In this document: positions 10,464-18,508 of the stretch, one piece after another | Numbering within the stretch: position 1 is the stretch's first letter | Layout of the letters: each line of letters opens with the position of its first letter | Source: Cupriavidus sp. IDO | Lineage (GTDB): Bacteria > Pseudomonadota > Gammaproteobacteria > Burkholderiales > Burkholderiaceae | Length of the DNA: 43,973 nucleotides | Reading direction: 5' to 3' | Assembly (NCBI RefSeq): GCF_000812465.1 | Contig: NZ_JWMA01000003.1 | Coordinates: 1 to 43,973, forward strand | Program-made: the position numbers and the translations under genes | The notes under the pieces: generated by a model | The model's database searches: none | Told to the model about the DNA's origin: nothing | Seen by the model: only the letters and a program-made list of their open reading frames with translations

Positions 10464-11705
10464 TCAGCTCACCGGCTTGCCCTCGGCCTCGGTTTTCTCG
10501 CTGGCCGCCTGCTTGCGGTCCGGCACGGCACCGCGCGGTTCCAGCTCGCTGCGGTATGCCATCGCCACCGGCTTGGGCGCCACCGTGTCGCCCGGCCGCA
10601 CACGCTGCAGGCCGTTGACCACGATGTTCTCGCCCGGCTTCAGGCCCTTGCGGATCACGCGCAGTCCTTCATAGTTGGGCCCCAGTTCCACTTCGCGGTA
10701 GACCAGCTTGTTGGCGGGATCGACCACCAGCACGAACTTCTTGCCCTGGTCGGTGCCGACCGCGCGGTCGTTCACCAGCACCGCGGGATGCGGCGAACCG
10801 CCGCCGAGCTTGATCTTGGCGTACAGCCCCGGCAGCAGGCGCCCGTCCTCGTTGTCGAACACGGCGCGCACGCGGATGGTGCCGCTCTTGGGGTCCAGGC
10901 GGTTGTCGACCGACTGGATCTTGCCCTCGTGCGGATTGCCGTCTTCATTGGCCAGGCCGAGATAAACAGGCAGGTTGGCTTTGCCGCCGCCCGCGCCCGG
11001 TGCCGTGTAGCGCAGGTAGCTCTGCTCGTCGATCTCGAAGCTGGCATAGACCGGCGACACCGACACTACCGTCGTCAGCGCCGGCGATGAGGTTCCGGCC
11101 GCGACCAGGTTGCCCACCGTGATCTCGGCGCGCGAGACGCGGCCAGTCACCGGGGCCGTGATGCGGGTGTAGGTCAGGTTCAGCTTTGCCACATCGAGCT
11201 GCGCCTGCGCGGCACGCACATTGGCATTGCTCTCGCGGGCGGTGTTGATGCGCTCGTCGAACTCGCGCTTGGACACCGCGTTGTCGTCCAGCAGCCGCTG
11301 TGCACGGACCTGCTCGGTCTGTGCATGGGCGGCGCGGACCTGCGCGGCCGCCAGCGCTGCTTCGGCGCGCGCCACCTCGGCCGCATACGGGCGCGGATCG
11401 ATGGTGAAGAGCGGATCGCCCTTCTTTACCAGCGCGCCTTCGCGGAAGTGCACGGCATCAATGGTGCCGCTCACGCGCGGCCGTATCTCGACCCGGTCAA
11501 CCGCTTCCAGGCGGCCCGAGAATTCATCCCACTCGGTGATGGTCTGGCCTACCACGGCCGCCACTTCGATGGACGGCGCGGGCGGCGGGGTGTTGGCATG
11601 CGCTTCGCCGCCGTGCCAGGGGCGAAGGACCGAGGTTGCCACGCCGGCGCCAAGCACCACGACGATGGCAAGGGCAATCCATGTACGTCGATTCTGGTAA
11701 TGCAT
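10464..11705 (-). CDS. RND efflux periplasmic adaptor (BpeE/CeoA/MexE-like)
   Basis: A 413-residue membrane-fusion protein joining the pump to the outer-membrane channel. It has an N-terminal signal anchor (TWIALAIVVVLGAGVATSV) with no lipobox cysteine. The order after that is a barrel-sandwich strand (EWDEFSGRLEAVDRVEIRPR), a coiled-coil hairpin (about 105-165), the second lipoyl half (LNLTYTRITAPVTGRVSRAE), a beta-barrel and a membrane-proximal domain. RPRVSG, GNLV and VVNGLQRVRPGD match MexE-type adaptors. The ATG at 11705 has AGGAG about ten bases upstream. It is the first of the three structural pump genes; the LlpE-like gene lies upstream with a 183-base gap. Confidence 0.94.
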   Translation of the reverse strand: MHYQNRRTWIALAIVVVLGAGVATSVLRPWHGGEAHANTPPPAPSIEVAAVVGQTITEWDEFSGRLEAVDRVEIRPRVSGTIDAVHFREGALVKKGDPLFTIDPRPYAAEVARAEAALAAAQVRAAHAQTEQVRAQRLLDDNAVSKREFDERINTARESNANVRAAQAQLDVAKLNLTYTRITAPVTGRVSRAEITVGNLVAAGTSSPALTTVVSVSPVYASFEIDEQSYLRYTAPGAGGGKANLPVYLGLANEDGNPHEGKIQSVDNRLDPKSGTIRVRAVFDNEDGRLLPGLYAKIKLGGGSPHPAVLVNDRAVGTDQGKKFVLVVDPANKLVYREVELGPNYEGLRVIRKGLKPGENIVVNGLQRVRPGDTVAPKPVAMAYRSELEPRGAVPDRKQAASEKTEAEGKPVS

Positions 11706-11840
11706 TTCTCTAAACTCCTGGTTCGGGTTTTCTTCAACCGGAAAAGCAAATGGCCGAACGCCGCCTGCCGGTCCGCGTGGGCGGATCGGGACAAAGGCCG
11801 GGCTAATGGTCTGACTCGGGCCGGCTACTTGCCCGGTAGC

Positions 11841-11860
11841 GGCCAGCGAACTGGCCGCAC
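11841..11860. other. Hairpin between the LlpE-like gene and the adaptor gene
   Basis: GCGGCCAG-CGAA-CTGGCCGC is a perfect 8-bp stem with a 4-base loop in the 183-base gap upstream of the adaptor gene. No T-run follows. It could be a processing or partial termination site separating the LlpE-like message from the pump message. Confidence 0.5.
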
Positions 11861-11888
11861 GGAGCCGGCTGTCTCGTTCCGGAGCGGC

Positions 11889-12839
11889 TCAGCCAGCTGG
11901 CTTGGCTCCGGGCCGGCCGGATGTGGCTCCGGGCCGGCGTTCGGTCAGGGGTGAGGCGTCGTCGGTCCCTGCAAGACATCGCTGCAGGAACAGCGCACCT
12001 TCGTCTACCCATGCCTGACAGCTGTCATGGGACTCTTCCACGCCGTCGCCGCAGGCGCCGGGCATGATCATGGCTTCGGCCGGCACACCGGCTTTGCCCA
12101 GGCGCCCGGCGAAGGCTTCGCCTTCGGCACGCAGCGCGTCGAATTCAGCCACCTGGATCAGCGTAGGTGGCAGCCCCGCCAGCCGGGAGGCCATGGCGGG
12201 AGCGGCATACGGATGCACGCTTGCCGCGGGCGTGGGCAGGTAGTCGCGATAGTTGCAGGCCAGCTGCCGCAGCGTCTCCATCGGCACCTGGTTGCCCGAC
12301 CATTCCGAGCTCGAGGCGTGCTGCAGGCAGGGATCGGTCACCGGCCGGATCAGCCACTGCCCCAGCGGCTGCGCCGTGCCGCGGTCGCGCAGCATCTGCG
12401 ACAGCGCGATCGCCAGGTTGCCACCGGCTTCCTCGCCCACCAGCGCAAAGCGGGTCTTGTCGACTTTCAGGCGCTTGGCATTGCGCAACACCCATTCCAC
12501 CGTGCTGTGCGCATCCTCCGGCGCGGCCGGGAACGGATGGTCCGGCGCCAGCGAATAGTCCGGCGTCACCACCACCGCGGGCACCGAAGCGGCCAGCGCG
12601 TACACCAACCGCCGCGCCTTCTCCAGCCCGCCATCCACAAAGCCGCCGGCGTGCAGGTACACCAGCCAGGGCAGCAGCGCGCCGCCCTCCGAAGCCGGCG
12701 CCGGATAGCCCGCCGGGTAGCACAGGCAAACCGCAATTTCCCGGTCGCCGCTGGTCACCGTGTGCTCCACCACGCGGGCCTGCGCATTGCCGGCTGCAGG
12801 CGGTGCGGCGGGAAGGCGATGACCGGGCTTTTGTGGCAT
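11889..12839 (-). CDS. llpE: LlpE-like alpha/beta-hydrolase of the efflux operon, catalytic residues missing
   Basis: A 316-residue protein of the hormone-sensitive-lipase type alpha/beta-hydrolase fold, sitting where llpE sits in Burkholderia bpeT-llpE-bpeEF-oprC and ceo loci. The fold marks are clear: YLHAGGF (oxyanion loop, normally HGGGF, residues 61-67), TPDYSLAPDHPFPAAPEDA and the acid in AEFDALR (Asp234). The nucleophile elbow, normally GDSAGG, reads GEEAGG (135-140), so Ser is replaced by Glu137. The usual GxxHGF histidine region reads GACGDGVEES. Two of three triad residues are therefore absent, which suggests a non-hydrolytic role such as ligand binding. The C-terminal tail contains a 21-base direct duplication at 11903-11938 encoding RPGATSG-RPGAK. 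Confidence 0.85.
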   Translation of the reverse strand: MPQKPGHRLPAAPPAAGNAQARVVEHTVTSGDREIAVCLCYPAGYPAPASEGGALLPWLVYLHAGGFVDGGLEKARRLVYALAASVPAVVVTPDYSLAPDHPFPAAPEDAHSTVEWVLRNAKRLKVDKTRFALVGEEAGGNLAIALSQMLRDRGTAQPLGQWLIRPVTDPCLQHASSSEWSGNQVPMETLRQLACNYRDYLPTPAASVHPYAAPAMASRLAGLPPTLIQVAEFDALRAEGEAFAGRLGKAGVPAEAMIMPGACGDGVEESHDSCQAWVDEGALFLQRCLAGTDDASPLTERRPGATSGRPGAKPAG

Positions 12840-13285
12840 GGCGGCGTGCGCACCGATGGGAAAGCGCGCTTATCATGTGTTGCGATGGAACGGATTATGG
12901 TGATTGACGGGGATGGGATAAAGCGAGACATTGCCAATGCACTGTTCCCAAACTGGAATAATCGCTGTGATCGAAACCCCACGCATGACAAGGTCTTCGG
13001 AAATGTGATTCACTCCCGCTCTCGGCACGCAGATCGCGGGTTCACGGCGCGGCGAGCCGAAGGAGCGACGGAACCAGCCACCCAGCCTGGCCCGCATCCT
13101 GATCTCCCGAAGGCCTGCCGCACAAACCGGCGCAGGCGTCCCAGGTACTTTTCTCCCGGCCCTTCAGTTCAGTTCAGTTCGCAACAATCGATTCGCAAGT
13201 CGTCGTTCGGAAACACGCGGCACCCGTTATTCAGCAGGCAACCCCGCTCGGCGATGCCGTCCGGAACTCTCGTCGGAACATCATC
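12840..13285. promoter_or_regulatory. Divergent control region of the efflux locus
   Basis: 446 bases lie between the LlpE-like gene and the divergent LysR gene. It holds the TTCC-N6-GGAA palindrome at 12945-12958, and TTCAG three times in tandem followed by TTC at 13163-13180. On the minus strand there is a weak promoter-like pair, TTTATC then CATAAT with 17 bases between. No further ORF with a ribosome-binding site was found. LysR regulators normally bind in such a region and control both sides. Confidence 0.55.
12945..12958. promoter_or_regulatory. Candidate LysR operator palindrome
   Basis: TTCC-CAAACT-GGAA is a 14-bp dyad about 105 bases upstream of the LlpE-like start codon. Its size and place fit a LysR-type recognition site for the regulator at 13286. 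This is inference from position and symmetry only. Confidence 0.4.
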
Positions 13286-14215
13286 ATGGATCGTCTCGTT
13301 TCAATGCAGGCATTCACCCGGGTGGTCGATGTCGGCAGCTTCGCGCGGGCAGCCGAGTCGCTGGACCTGCCCAAGGCCACCCTCACCCGGCTGATCCAGA
13401 ACCTGGAAACCCACCTGGGCGTGAAGCTGCTGCACCGGACCACCCGGCGCATCAGCGTGACCAATGACGGCGCCGCCTATTACGAACGCTGCGTGCGCAT
13501 CCTGGCCGATGTGGATGAGGCCGAGCAGTCGCTGACGCGCCACAACAACTCCCCGCGCGGCACGCTCAGGGTGGATACCACCACAGCGCTGGCGCGGCTG
13601 GTGGTGATACCGCACCTGCACGACTTCTTCCGCGCCTATCCCGACCTCAAGCTCGAGCTGACCCTCAACGGCAAGCCCATCGACCTGCTGCAGGAAGGCG
13701 TGGACGTGGTGCTGCGCGTGGGCGCGCCGGTCGATGAATCGATGGTGGCCCGGCGCATCGGGCATCTGCAACTGGCCTACTACGCTTCACCGATTTACCT
13801 GAACCGCTTCGGCACGCCGCGCGACCTGGCGGAACTGGCGCAGCACAAGGCGGTGAACTACCTGTCCAACCGCACCGGGCGCGAGATGCCGTGGCCGATG
13901 GCGCGCGGCACGGAGCGCAGCGACGTCCTGCTGCCGTCGGCGATCTCCACCAACGATGCCGAGGTCTACCTCAGCTGCACGCTCGAAGGCCATGGCATCG
14001 CCCAGCTCTCGCGCGTCATGGCCGAGCCCTACGTGGCCAGCGGCAGGCTGGTGGAAATCATGACGGACTGGAAGACCGAAGAACTGCCGATCTCTGCGAT
14101 GTACCCGCAGAACCGGCATCTCTCGGCCAAGGTCCGGGTCTTCGTCAACTGGGCGGCAGAGATCTTCGCGCGCTACCCGCACTTTGGTGCGGCGGCGCAG
14201 CAACTGGCCGCATGA
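13286..14215 (+). CDS. LysR-family regulator of the efflux operon (BpeT/CeoR position)
   Basis: A 309-residue LysR-type regulator of the CrgA/DmlR-like branch. The N-terminal winged helix-turn-helix (about 1-60) reads MQAFTRVVDVGSFARAAES and ATLTRLIQNLETHLGVKLL. A type 2 periplasmic-binding-like effector domain follows (about 90-295). It is divergent from the LlpE-adaptor-pump-channel genes, as bpeT is from llpE-bpeEF-oprC in Burkholderia, so it is the probable activator of the pump. Burkholderia pumps of this type respond to compounds such as salicylate; the effector here is unknown. The ATG at 13286 begins directly at the conserved MDRL start. Confidence 0.88.
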   Translation: MDRLVSMQAFTRVVDVGSFARAAESLDLPKATLTRLIQNLETHLGVKLLHRTTRRISVTNDGAAYYERCVRILADVDEAEQSLTRHNNSPRGTLRVDTTTALARLVVIPHLHDFFRAYPDLKLELTLNGKPIDLLQEGVDVVLRVGAPVDESMVARRIGHLQLAYYASPIYLNRFGTPRDLAELAQHKAVNYLSNRTGREMPWPMARGTERSDVLLPSAISTNDAEVYLSCTLEGHGIAQLSRVMAEPYVASGRLVEIMTDWKTEELPISAMYPQNRHLSAKVRVFVNWAAEIFARYPHFGAAAQQLAA

Positions 14216-14284
14216 CCTGGCGAGGCCGGAATTGCGAAGGTGGGAAATCGCCCTGAGGCGGAATCCAGCGTAAGTGTGCCGTCC

Positions 14285-14290
14285 TATACT
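14285..14290 (+). promoter_or_regulatory. Probable -10 box of sodC
   Basis: TATACT, one mismatch from the sigma-70 -10 consensus, lies 36 bases before the SodC ATG. No good -35 is seen 16-18 bases upstream, so the promoter may need an activator. Confidence 0.4.
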
Positions 14291-14325
14291 GTTTCTTCCG
14301 CAATTACGTGAAAGAGAGGGTTCCG

Positions 14326-14880
14326 ATGAAACGTGTACTTTTCAGCCTGGCAGCCGGGGCGGCAATCACGATCACTCTGGCCGGCTGCAGCGGCACAGGC
14401 ATGGGCAGCACCGCCGCCGGCCGTAGCGGTGCCAAGGCCGTTGCCACCCTCTCGCCCAAGAGCGACACCAACACCGGCGGTACGGTGACCTTCCAGCAGC
14501 AGGCCGGCGGCGGCGTGATGATGGTGGCCAGCGTGACCGGCCTGCCGCCCGGCACCACCCATGGCTTCCACGTTCACGAAAAGGGCGACTGCTCCGCGCC
14601 CGATGCCATGAGCGCAGGCGGACACTTCAATCCGACCGGCAAACCGCACGGCCAGATGACCATGCCAGACCACCATGCCGGCGACATGAACAACCTCACC
14701 GCGGACGCCGGCGGCAATGCCAGGGTCAGTGTGCTGCTGCCCGACCTGAGTGTGGGCAGCGGCCCCAACAGCGTGATCGGCCGCGCTGTGGTGGTCCACA
14801 AGGACCCGGATGACTACAAGACGCAGCCGACTGGCAATTCGGGCGGACGGATTGCGTGCGGGGTAGTGGCGGCGTCCTGA
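14326..14880 (+). CDS. sodC: Copper/zinc superoxide dismutase, lipoprotein
   Basis: A 184-residue envelope Cu,Zn superoxide dismutase that turns superoxide into hydrogen peroxide and oxygen. It has a lipoprotein signal with lipobox LAGC (Cys21). The metal sites are visible: GFHVHEKGDC (two copper histidines and the disulfide Cys), GGHFNPTGKPHG (bridging and zinc histidines), DHHAGDMNNL (zinc site), VVVHKDPDDY (last copper histidine) and GNSGGRIACGVV (second disulfide Cys). The ATG at 14326 has AGAGAGGG upstream. It is monocistronic and followed by a palindromic repeat. It likely guards the periplasm against external superoxide. Confidence 0.95.
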   Translation: MKRVLFSLAAGAAITITLAGCSGTGMGSTAAGRSGAKAVATLSPKSDTNTGGTVTFQQQAGGGVMMVASVTGLPPGTTHGFHVHEKGDCSAPDAMSAGGHFNPTGKPHGQMTMPDHHAGDMNNLTADAGGNARVSVLLPDLSVGSGPNSVIGRAVVVHKDPDDYKTQPTGNSGGRIACGVVAAS

Positions 14881-14917
14881 GGTCGGCCTGCTGCAGTCAA
14901 TCGACACTGCTGGCGTT

Positions 14918-14946
14918 CTCCCTCTCCCGCAAGCGGGAGAGGGGAG
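14918..14946. repeat. REP-like palindrome / terminator after sodC
   Basis: CCCTCTCCCGC at 14920-14930 pairs with GCGGGAGAGGG at 14933-14943 over a two-base AA turn. Dispersed palindromes of this purine/pyrimidine type are common between genes in Burkholderiaceae. It lies about 40 bases after the sodC stop and may end the transcript, although no T-run follows. Confidence 0.6.
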
Positions 14947-15107
14947 AAAGCCCTGCCTCGCTGCCCTCCTCAATACCCCTTGAAGTTCGCGTTCACGCGC
15001 TGCCGCAGGTAGTCGCCGGCGCTGATGGGCGGATACGGCCCTGGCCGAGCGCCGGCTGAAGGCCTGAGGCGCCTCTGCCTGCAGAAAGCCAGCCCGGTGC
15101 GCCGGAA

Positions 15108-15371
15108 TCAAATCTGGTCGAGCAGGCTGCGCACGATATCGGCCAGCCGGCCGGCGCGTTGCCGGCCCCTGGCGTCGAGGTCCATGCCGCAGCCGCTTGC
15201 CAGCGCCTTGAGTCCGAACAGCGCGTCGCCGACATCGCGCCAGCCCGGATAGTCGGCGTACACCCGCTCCAGCGCGGCGGCCCCGGCCACCACCTGGGCG
15301 GGCACGGGCTGGTTGCCGGCGGCCAGGTCGTCAAGCGCGGCGGCGGCGTCAAGCAAGCCTTTTCGGTTCAT
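15108..15371 (-). CDS. Small hypothetical protein, 87 residues
   Basis: I do not recognise this family. The product is helical and Ala/Leu-rich, running from MNRKGLLDAAAALDDLAAGN to a C-terminal amphipathic helix (RLADIVRSLLDQI), with one Cys (SGCGMDLD). No signal peptide or membrane helix is seen. The ATG at 15371 has a strong GGGGGAG 8-12 bases upstream, which is the main reason to believe it is translated. It is divergent from the phospholipase D gene, 198 bases apart. Confidence 0.55.
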   Translation of the reverse strand: MNRKGLLDAAAALDDLAAGNQPVPAQVVAGAAALERVYADYPGWRDVGDALFGLKALASGCGMDLDARGRQRAGRLADIVRSLLDQI

Positions 15372-15569
15372 GTGGTGTCTCCCCCGGAAGTCTGTTCTGG
15401 TCGTGCCCGCGCACTGACAATCCACGTGGCATCGGCGGTCGTGGCCGCGCTGCTACTGTAGCAGGAGTTCCGCAGCGGGCCGCGATTGCACCTCTCCCGC
15501 CCCGGCCATGGCAACATGTGGGACATTCCCTGCACCGTCCGCCCAGCCCCGGAGGCCCCGGAACACGCC

Positions 15570-17153
15570 ATGCCATCGCCGACAGACGTCCCGCCCCGCC
15601 CGGTCCGACGTGGGCTGCGCATCGTTTCGTGCCTGCTGCCCTGCGCCGCCCTGCTCGGCGGCTGCGCCCTGCCGCCGCTCGACAACCGCACGCCATCGGC
15701 GGCGCTCACACCTGCCGAGGCACTGGCTACGCCGCTCGGCCGCGCGCTGGCCGGCGAGCTGGACCGGCATCCCGGCCTGACCGGCATCCATCCGCTGTCG
15801 GATGCGCACGCAGCCTTCGCGGCGCGCGTGCAACTGTCGCGCGTGGCACGGCGCACGCTGGACGTGCAGTACTACATCTGGCGCAACGACCTGACCGGCA
15901 CGCTGATGCTCGAAGCCCTGCACGCCGCCGCCGACCGCGGCGTGCGCGTGCGGCTGCTGCTGGACGACAACGGCATCTCGGGCCTGGACGAAACGCTCGC
16001 CGCGCTCGATGCGCACCCGAACATCAAGGTCCGCCTGTTCAACCCCTTCGTCATCCGCAAGCCAAAGCTCCTGAATTTCCTCACCGACTTCTCCCGCCTC
16101 AACCGGCGCATGCACAACAAGTCGTTCACCGCCGACGGCATCGCAACCATCGTCGGCGGACGCAACGTGGGCGACGAGTACTTCGGCGCGACCGACGGCG
16201 TGCTCTTCGCCGACCTCGACGTGATCGCAATCGGGCCCGCCGCCTCCGACGTCGCGCAGGATTTCGACCGGTACTGGGCAAGCGGCTCGTCCTATCCCGT
16301 CGACCGCATCGTGCCTGCGGCCAGCATAGAACAGCTTGACGCCCTCGTCAGCAAGGCGCAGGCAGCCGAACGCGAGCCGGCCGCCGAAGCCTACATGGCC
16401 GCGCTGCGCGACCAGCCGGACGTGCAGCAGATGCTGAACGGCACACTGACGTTCGAGTGGGCGAAGACGCGCATCGTCAGCGACGATCCCGCCAAGGCGC
16501 TGAACCAGGCGCCACCCGAGACAATGGTGCCGCACCAGCTCCGTGAAATCCTGGGCGAACCCGAGCGCGAACTGGACCTGATCTCGCCATACTTCGTCCC
16601 GGCCGAGTCCGGCACCCGCTACTTCACGCAACTGGCCGAGCGCGGCGTAGCGGTGCGCGTGCTGACCAACGCGCTCGAAGCCACCGACGTCGCTGCGGTG
16701 CACTCAGGCTACGCCAGGCGGCGCGCTGAACTGCTCAAGGCGGGTGTCGACCTGTACGAACTGCGGCGCTCGGCCGGCGCCACCGACAAGAAGGAAGAAC
16801 GCGCCGGCCCCTTCGGCAGTTCGGGATCGAGCCTGCACGCCAAGACCTTTGCCGTCGACGCGAACCGGGTCTTCGTCGGCTCGTTCAATTTCGATCCGCG
16901 CTCGGCCAGGCTCAATACCGAGCTCGGCTTCGTGATCGACAGCCCGACGCTCGCCGGCAGGATCGAATCCACCTTCGCTACCGCCGTGCCGCAAAACGCC
17001 TATGCGGTCCGCCTTGACGACAACGGCAAGCTGTACTGGCTGGAGCGGCGCGGCGACGAGGTGCTCCGCTACGACACCGAGCCGAACACAACGTGGTGGC
17101 AACGGCTGGGAATCTGGTTCATGTCGATCCTGCCGATCGAATCGCAGCTGTAG
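15570..17153 (+). CDS. Phospholipase D-family lipoprotein, ClsC-like
   Basis: A 527-residue protein of the cardiolipin synthase/phospholipase D superfamily. The lipobox LLGGC (Cys32) marks it as a lipoprotein. Two HKD catalytic motifs are complete: MHNKSFTADG followed by IVGGRNVGDEYF (His182), and LHAKTFAVDANRVFVGSFNFDPRS near residue 420. The spacing and the GGRNVGDEYF block resemble ClsC (YmdC) of enteric bacteria, which makes cardiolipin from phosphatidylethanolamine and phosphatidylglycerol. The start at 15570 is chosen because the signal peptide begins there. No ClsC partner (YmdB-like) lies beside it, so the exact reaction is inferred. Confidence 0.85.
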   Translation: MPSPTDVPPRPVRRGLRIVSCLLPCAALLGGCALPPLDNRTPSAALTPAEALATPLGRALAGELDRHPGLTGIHPLSDAHAAFAARVQLSRVARRTLDVQYYIWRNDLTGTLMLEALHAAADRGVRVRLLLDDNGISGLDETLAALDAHPNIKVRLFNPFVIRKPKLLNFLTDFSRLNRRMHNKSFTADGIATIVGGRNVGDEYFGATDGVLFADLDVIAIGPAASDVAQDFDRYWASGSSYPVDRIVPAASIEQLDALVSKAQAAEREPAAEAYMAALRDQPDVQQMLNGTLTFEWAKTRIVSDDPAKALNQAPPETMVPHQLREILGEPERELDLISPYFVPAESGTRYFTQLAERGVAVRVLTNALEATDVAAVHSGYARRRAELLKAGVDLYELRRSAGATDKKEERAGPFGSSGSSLHAKTFAVDANRVFVGSFNFDPRSARLNTELGFVIDSPTLAGRIESTFATAVPQNAYAVRLDDNGKLYWLERRGDEVLRYDTEPNTTWWQRLGIWFMSILPIESQL

Positions 17154-17306
17154 CGAGCCGCTTAGTGACGACGACTGCTCACGCGCGGGCCGATAACTAT
17201 CGGCTGCCGAGCGGCCATGCAGAAGGTCACATTCACAGTGCGCCCGGATCGCAGTACGCTGGCAGTTGCCGTCATGCCCCACAACGCAGACAGCGAGGAG
17301 CGAGCC

Positions 17307-17645
17307 ATGTCCCTGCCCCACCTATCCTCCGGCCAGGTAGCCAGCGTGCTGCCGCTTGGCGCCAAACTCGAACAGACCCCGACTTCAGCGCTCTTCAAGG
17401 AAGAGCGCCTGGAGGTGATGCGGCTGGTGCTGACCGCCGGCAAGCACGTGCCGACGCATTCGGTGGCGGGTCCGGTCACCATCCAGTGCCTGGAAGGGGA
17501 AGTCGATATCGGCGTGGACGGCGGCCACCGCCTGCTGCGCCAGGGCGACCTGGTCTACCTGGCGAGCGGCGTGGCGTATGACGTCACGGCGATCAGCAAG
17601 GCTTCGCTGCTGGTGACGATCGTGCTGGACAACGGCAAACGCTAG
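17307..17645 (+). CDS. Cupin-domain protein
   Basis: A 112-residue single-domain cupin. The barrel shows KHVPTHSVAGPVTIQCLEGEV and a second motif LRQGDLVYLASGVAYDV. The usual metal-binding set of the first cupin motif (two His and a Glu) is only partly present, and the second motif lacks the common His, so metal binding is uncertain. The ATG at 17307 follows GAGGAG closely. It lies upstream of the peroxiredoxin-like gene on the same strand with a 185-base gap. Function unknown; such proteins are often assigned to sugar or quercetin-like binding without evidence. Confidence 0.75.
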   Translation: MSLPHLSSGQVASVLPLGAKLEQTPTSALFKEERLEVMRLVLTAGKHVPTHSVAGPVTIQCLEGEVDIGVDGGHRLLRQGDLVYLASGVAYDVTAISKASLLVTIVLDNGKR

Positions 17646-17830
17646 CCGGCCGCCTTCCGGCAGCGTCCATGTGCATGCGGGCTCAGTGAAGATTGCTGTC
17701 ACGGCATGCCTTGCCGGAATAAGTGTCATGAGCGCCGCCGGCCTACCGGCAACGGCTCCGGTATCCGACTATGCAGACGTGCGATGCGACATCGCCAATG
17801 CAAACGGAAACCAGGCCAAGGAGCTGCATC

Positions 17831-18508
17831 ATGACACTGCAAGACAAACTCGACGCCTTCAAGGCGGATTTCAAGGCCGGCAAGGCGCCGTACTTCGCCC
17901 CGCCCGAGATCCACCCGATCATGGAACGCGCCACTGCGGAACTGATTGCATCCGGCCAGGCGGAACGCGCGCTCAAGGCCGGCGACAAGGCACCGGCATT
18001 CGTGCTGAACGATCCCGATGGCAGGCCGGTCTCTTCGGAAGAACTGCTCGCCAGAGGGCCGCTCGTGATCAGTTTCTATCGCGGCGTGTGGTGCCCGTAC
18101 TGCAATATGGAAATGCAGGCGCTGCAGGAGGCACTGCCCTCGTTCGAGGCGCTCGGCGCGAGCCTGGTCGCGATCTCGCCGCAGAACCCGGTCAACAGCC
18201 GCAAGTCCGTGCGCACCAACGGCCTTGGCTTTCCGATTCTCAGCGATACGAAGAACGACGTGGCCGCGGCCTTTGGCCTGCGCTTCTCGCTGCCGGACTA
18301 TCTGGTGGCGCTGTACAAGACGCTGAAGAACGACCTGCCTGCGTTCAATGGCGACCCGAGCTGGACGCTGCCAATGCCAGCGCGCTATGTGATCGGCCAG
18401 GACGGTACCATCCTCTATTCGGAGGTGAACCCGGACTACACGCATCGCCCGGAGCCGTCGGACATGCTGCCTGCATTACGCAGCGCCACGGGCCGTGTAG
18501 TGGCCTGA
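17831..18508 (+). CDS. Peroxiredoxin-like (AhpC/TSA) family protein
   Basis: A 225-residue thioredoxin-fold protein of the AhpC/TSA superfamily. An N-terminal helical region (1-50) precedes the domain. The active site is FYRGVWCPYCNMEM with Cys88 and Cys91, a CxxC rather than the PxxxTxxC of classical peroxiredoxins, so it may work as a thiol peroxidase with a vicinal disulfide. It continues with LVAISPQNPVNSRK and YVIGQDGTILYSEVNPDYT. The ATG at 17831 has a perfect AAGGAG upstream. It is convergent with the LysR gene: the two stop codons abut in the hexamer TGATCA. Confidence 0.88.
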   Translation: MTLQDKLDAFKADFKAGKAPYFAPPEIHPIMERATAELIASGQAERALKAGDKAPAFVLNDPDGRPVSSEELLARGPLVISFYRGVWCPYCNMEMQALQEALPSFEALGASLVAISPQNPVNSRKSVRTNGLGFPILSDTKNDVAAAFGLRFSLPDYLVALYKTLKNDLPAFNGDPSWTLPMPARYVIGQDGTILYSEVNPDYTHRPEPSDMLPALRSATGRVVA

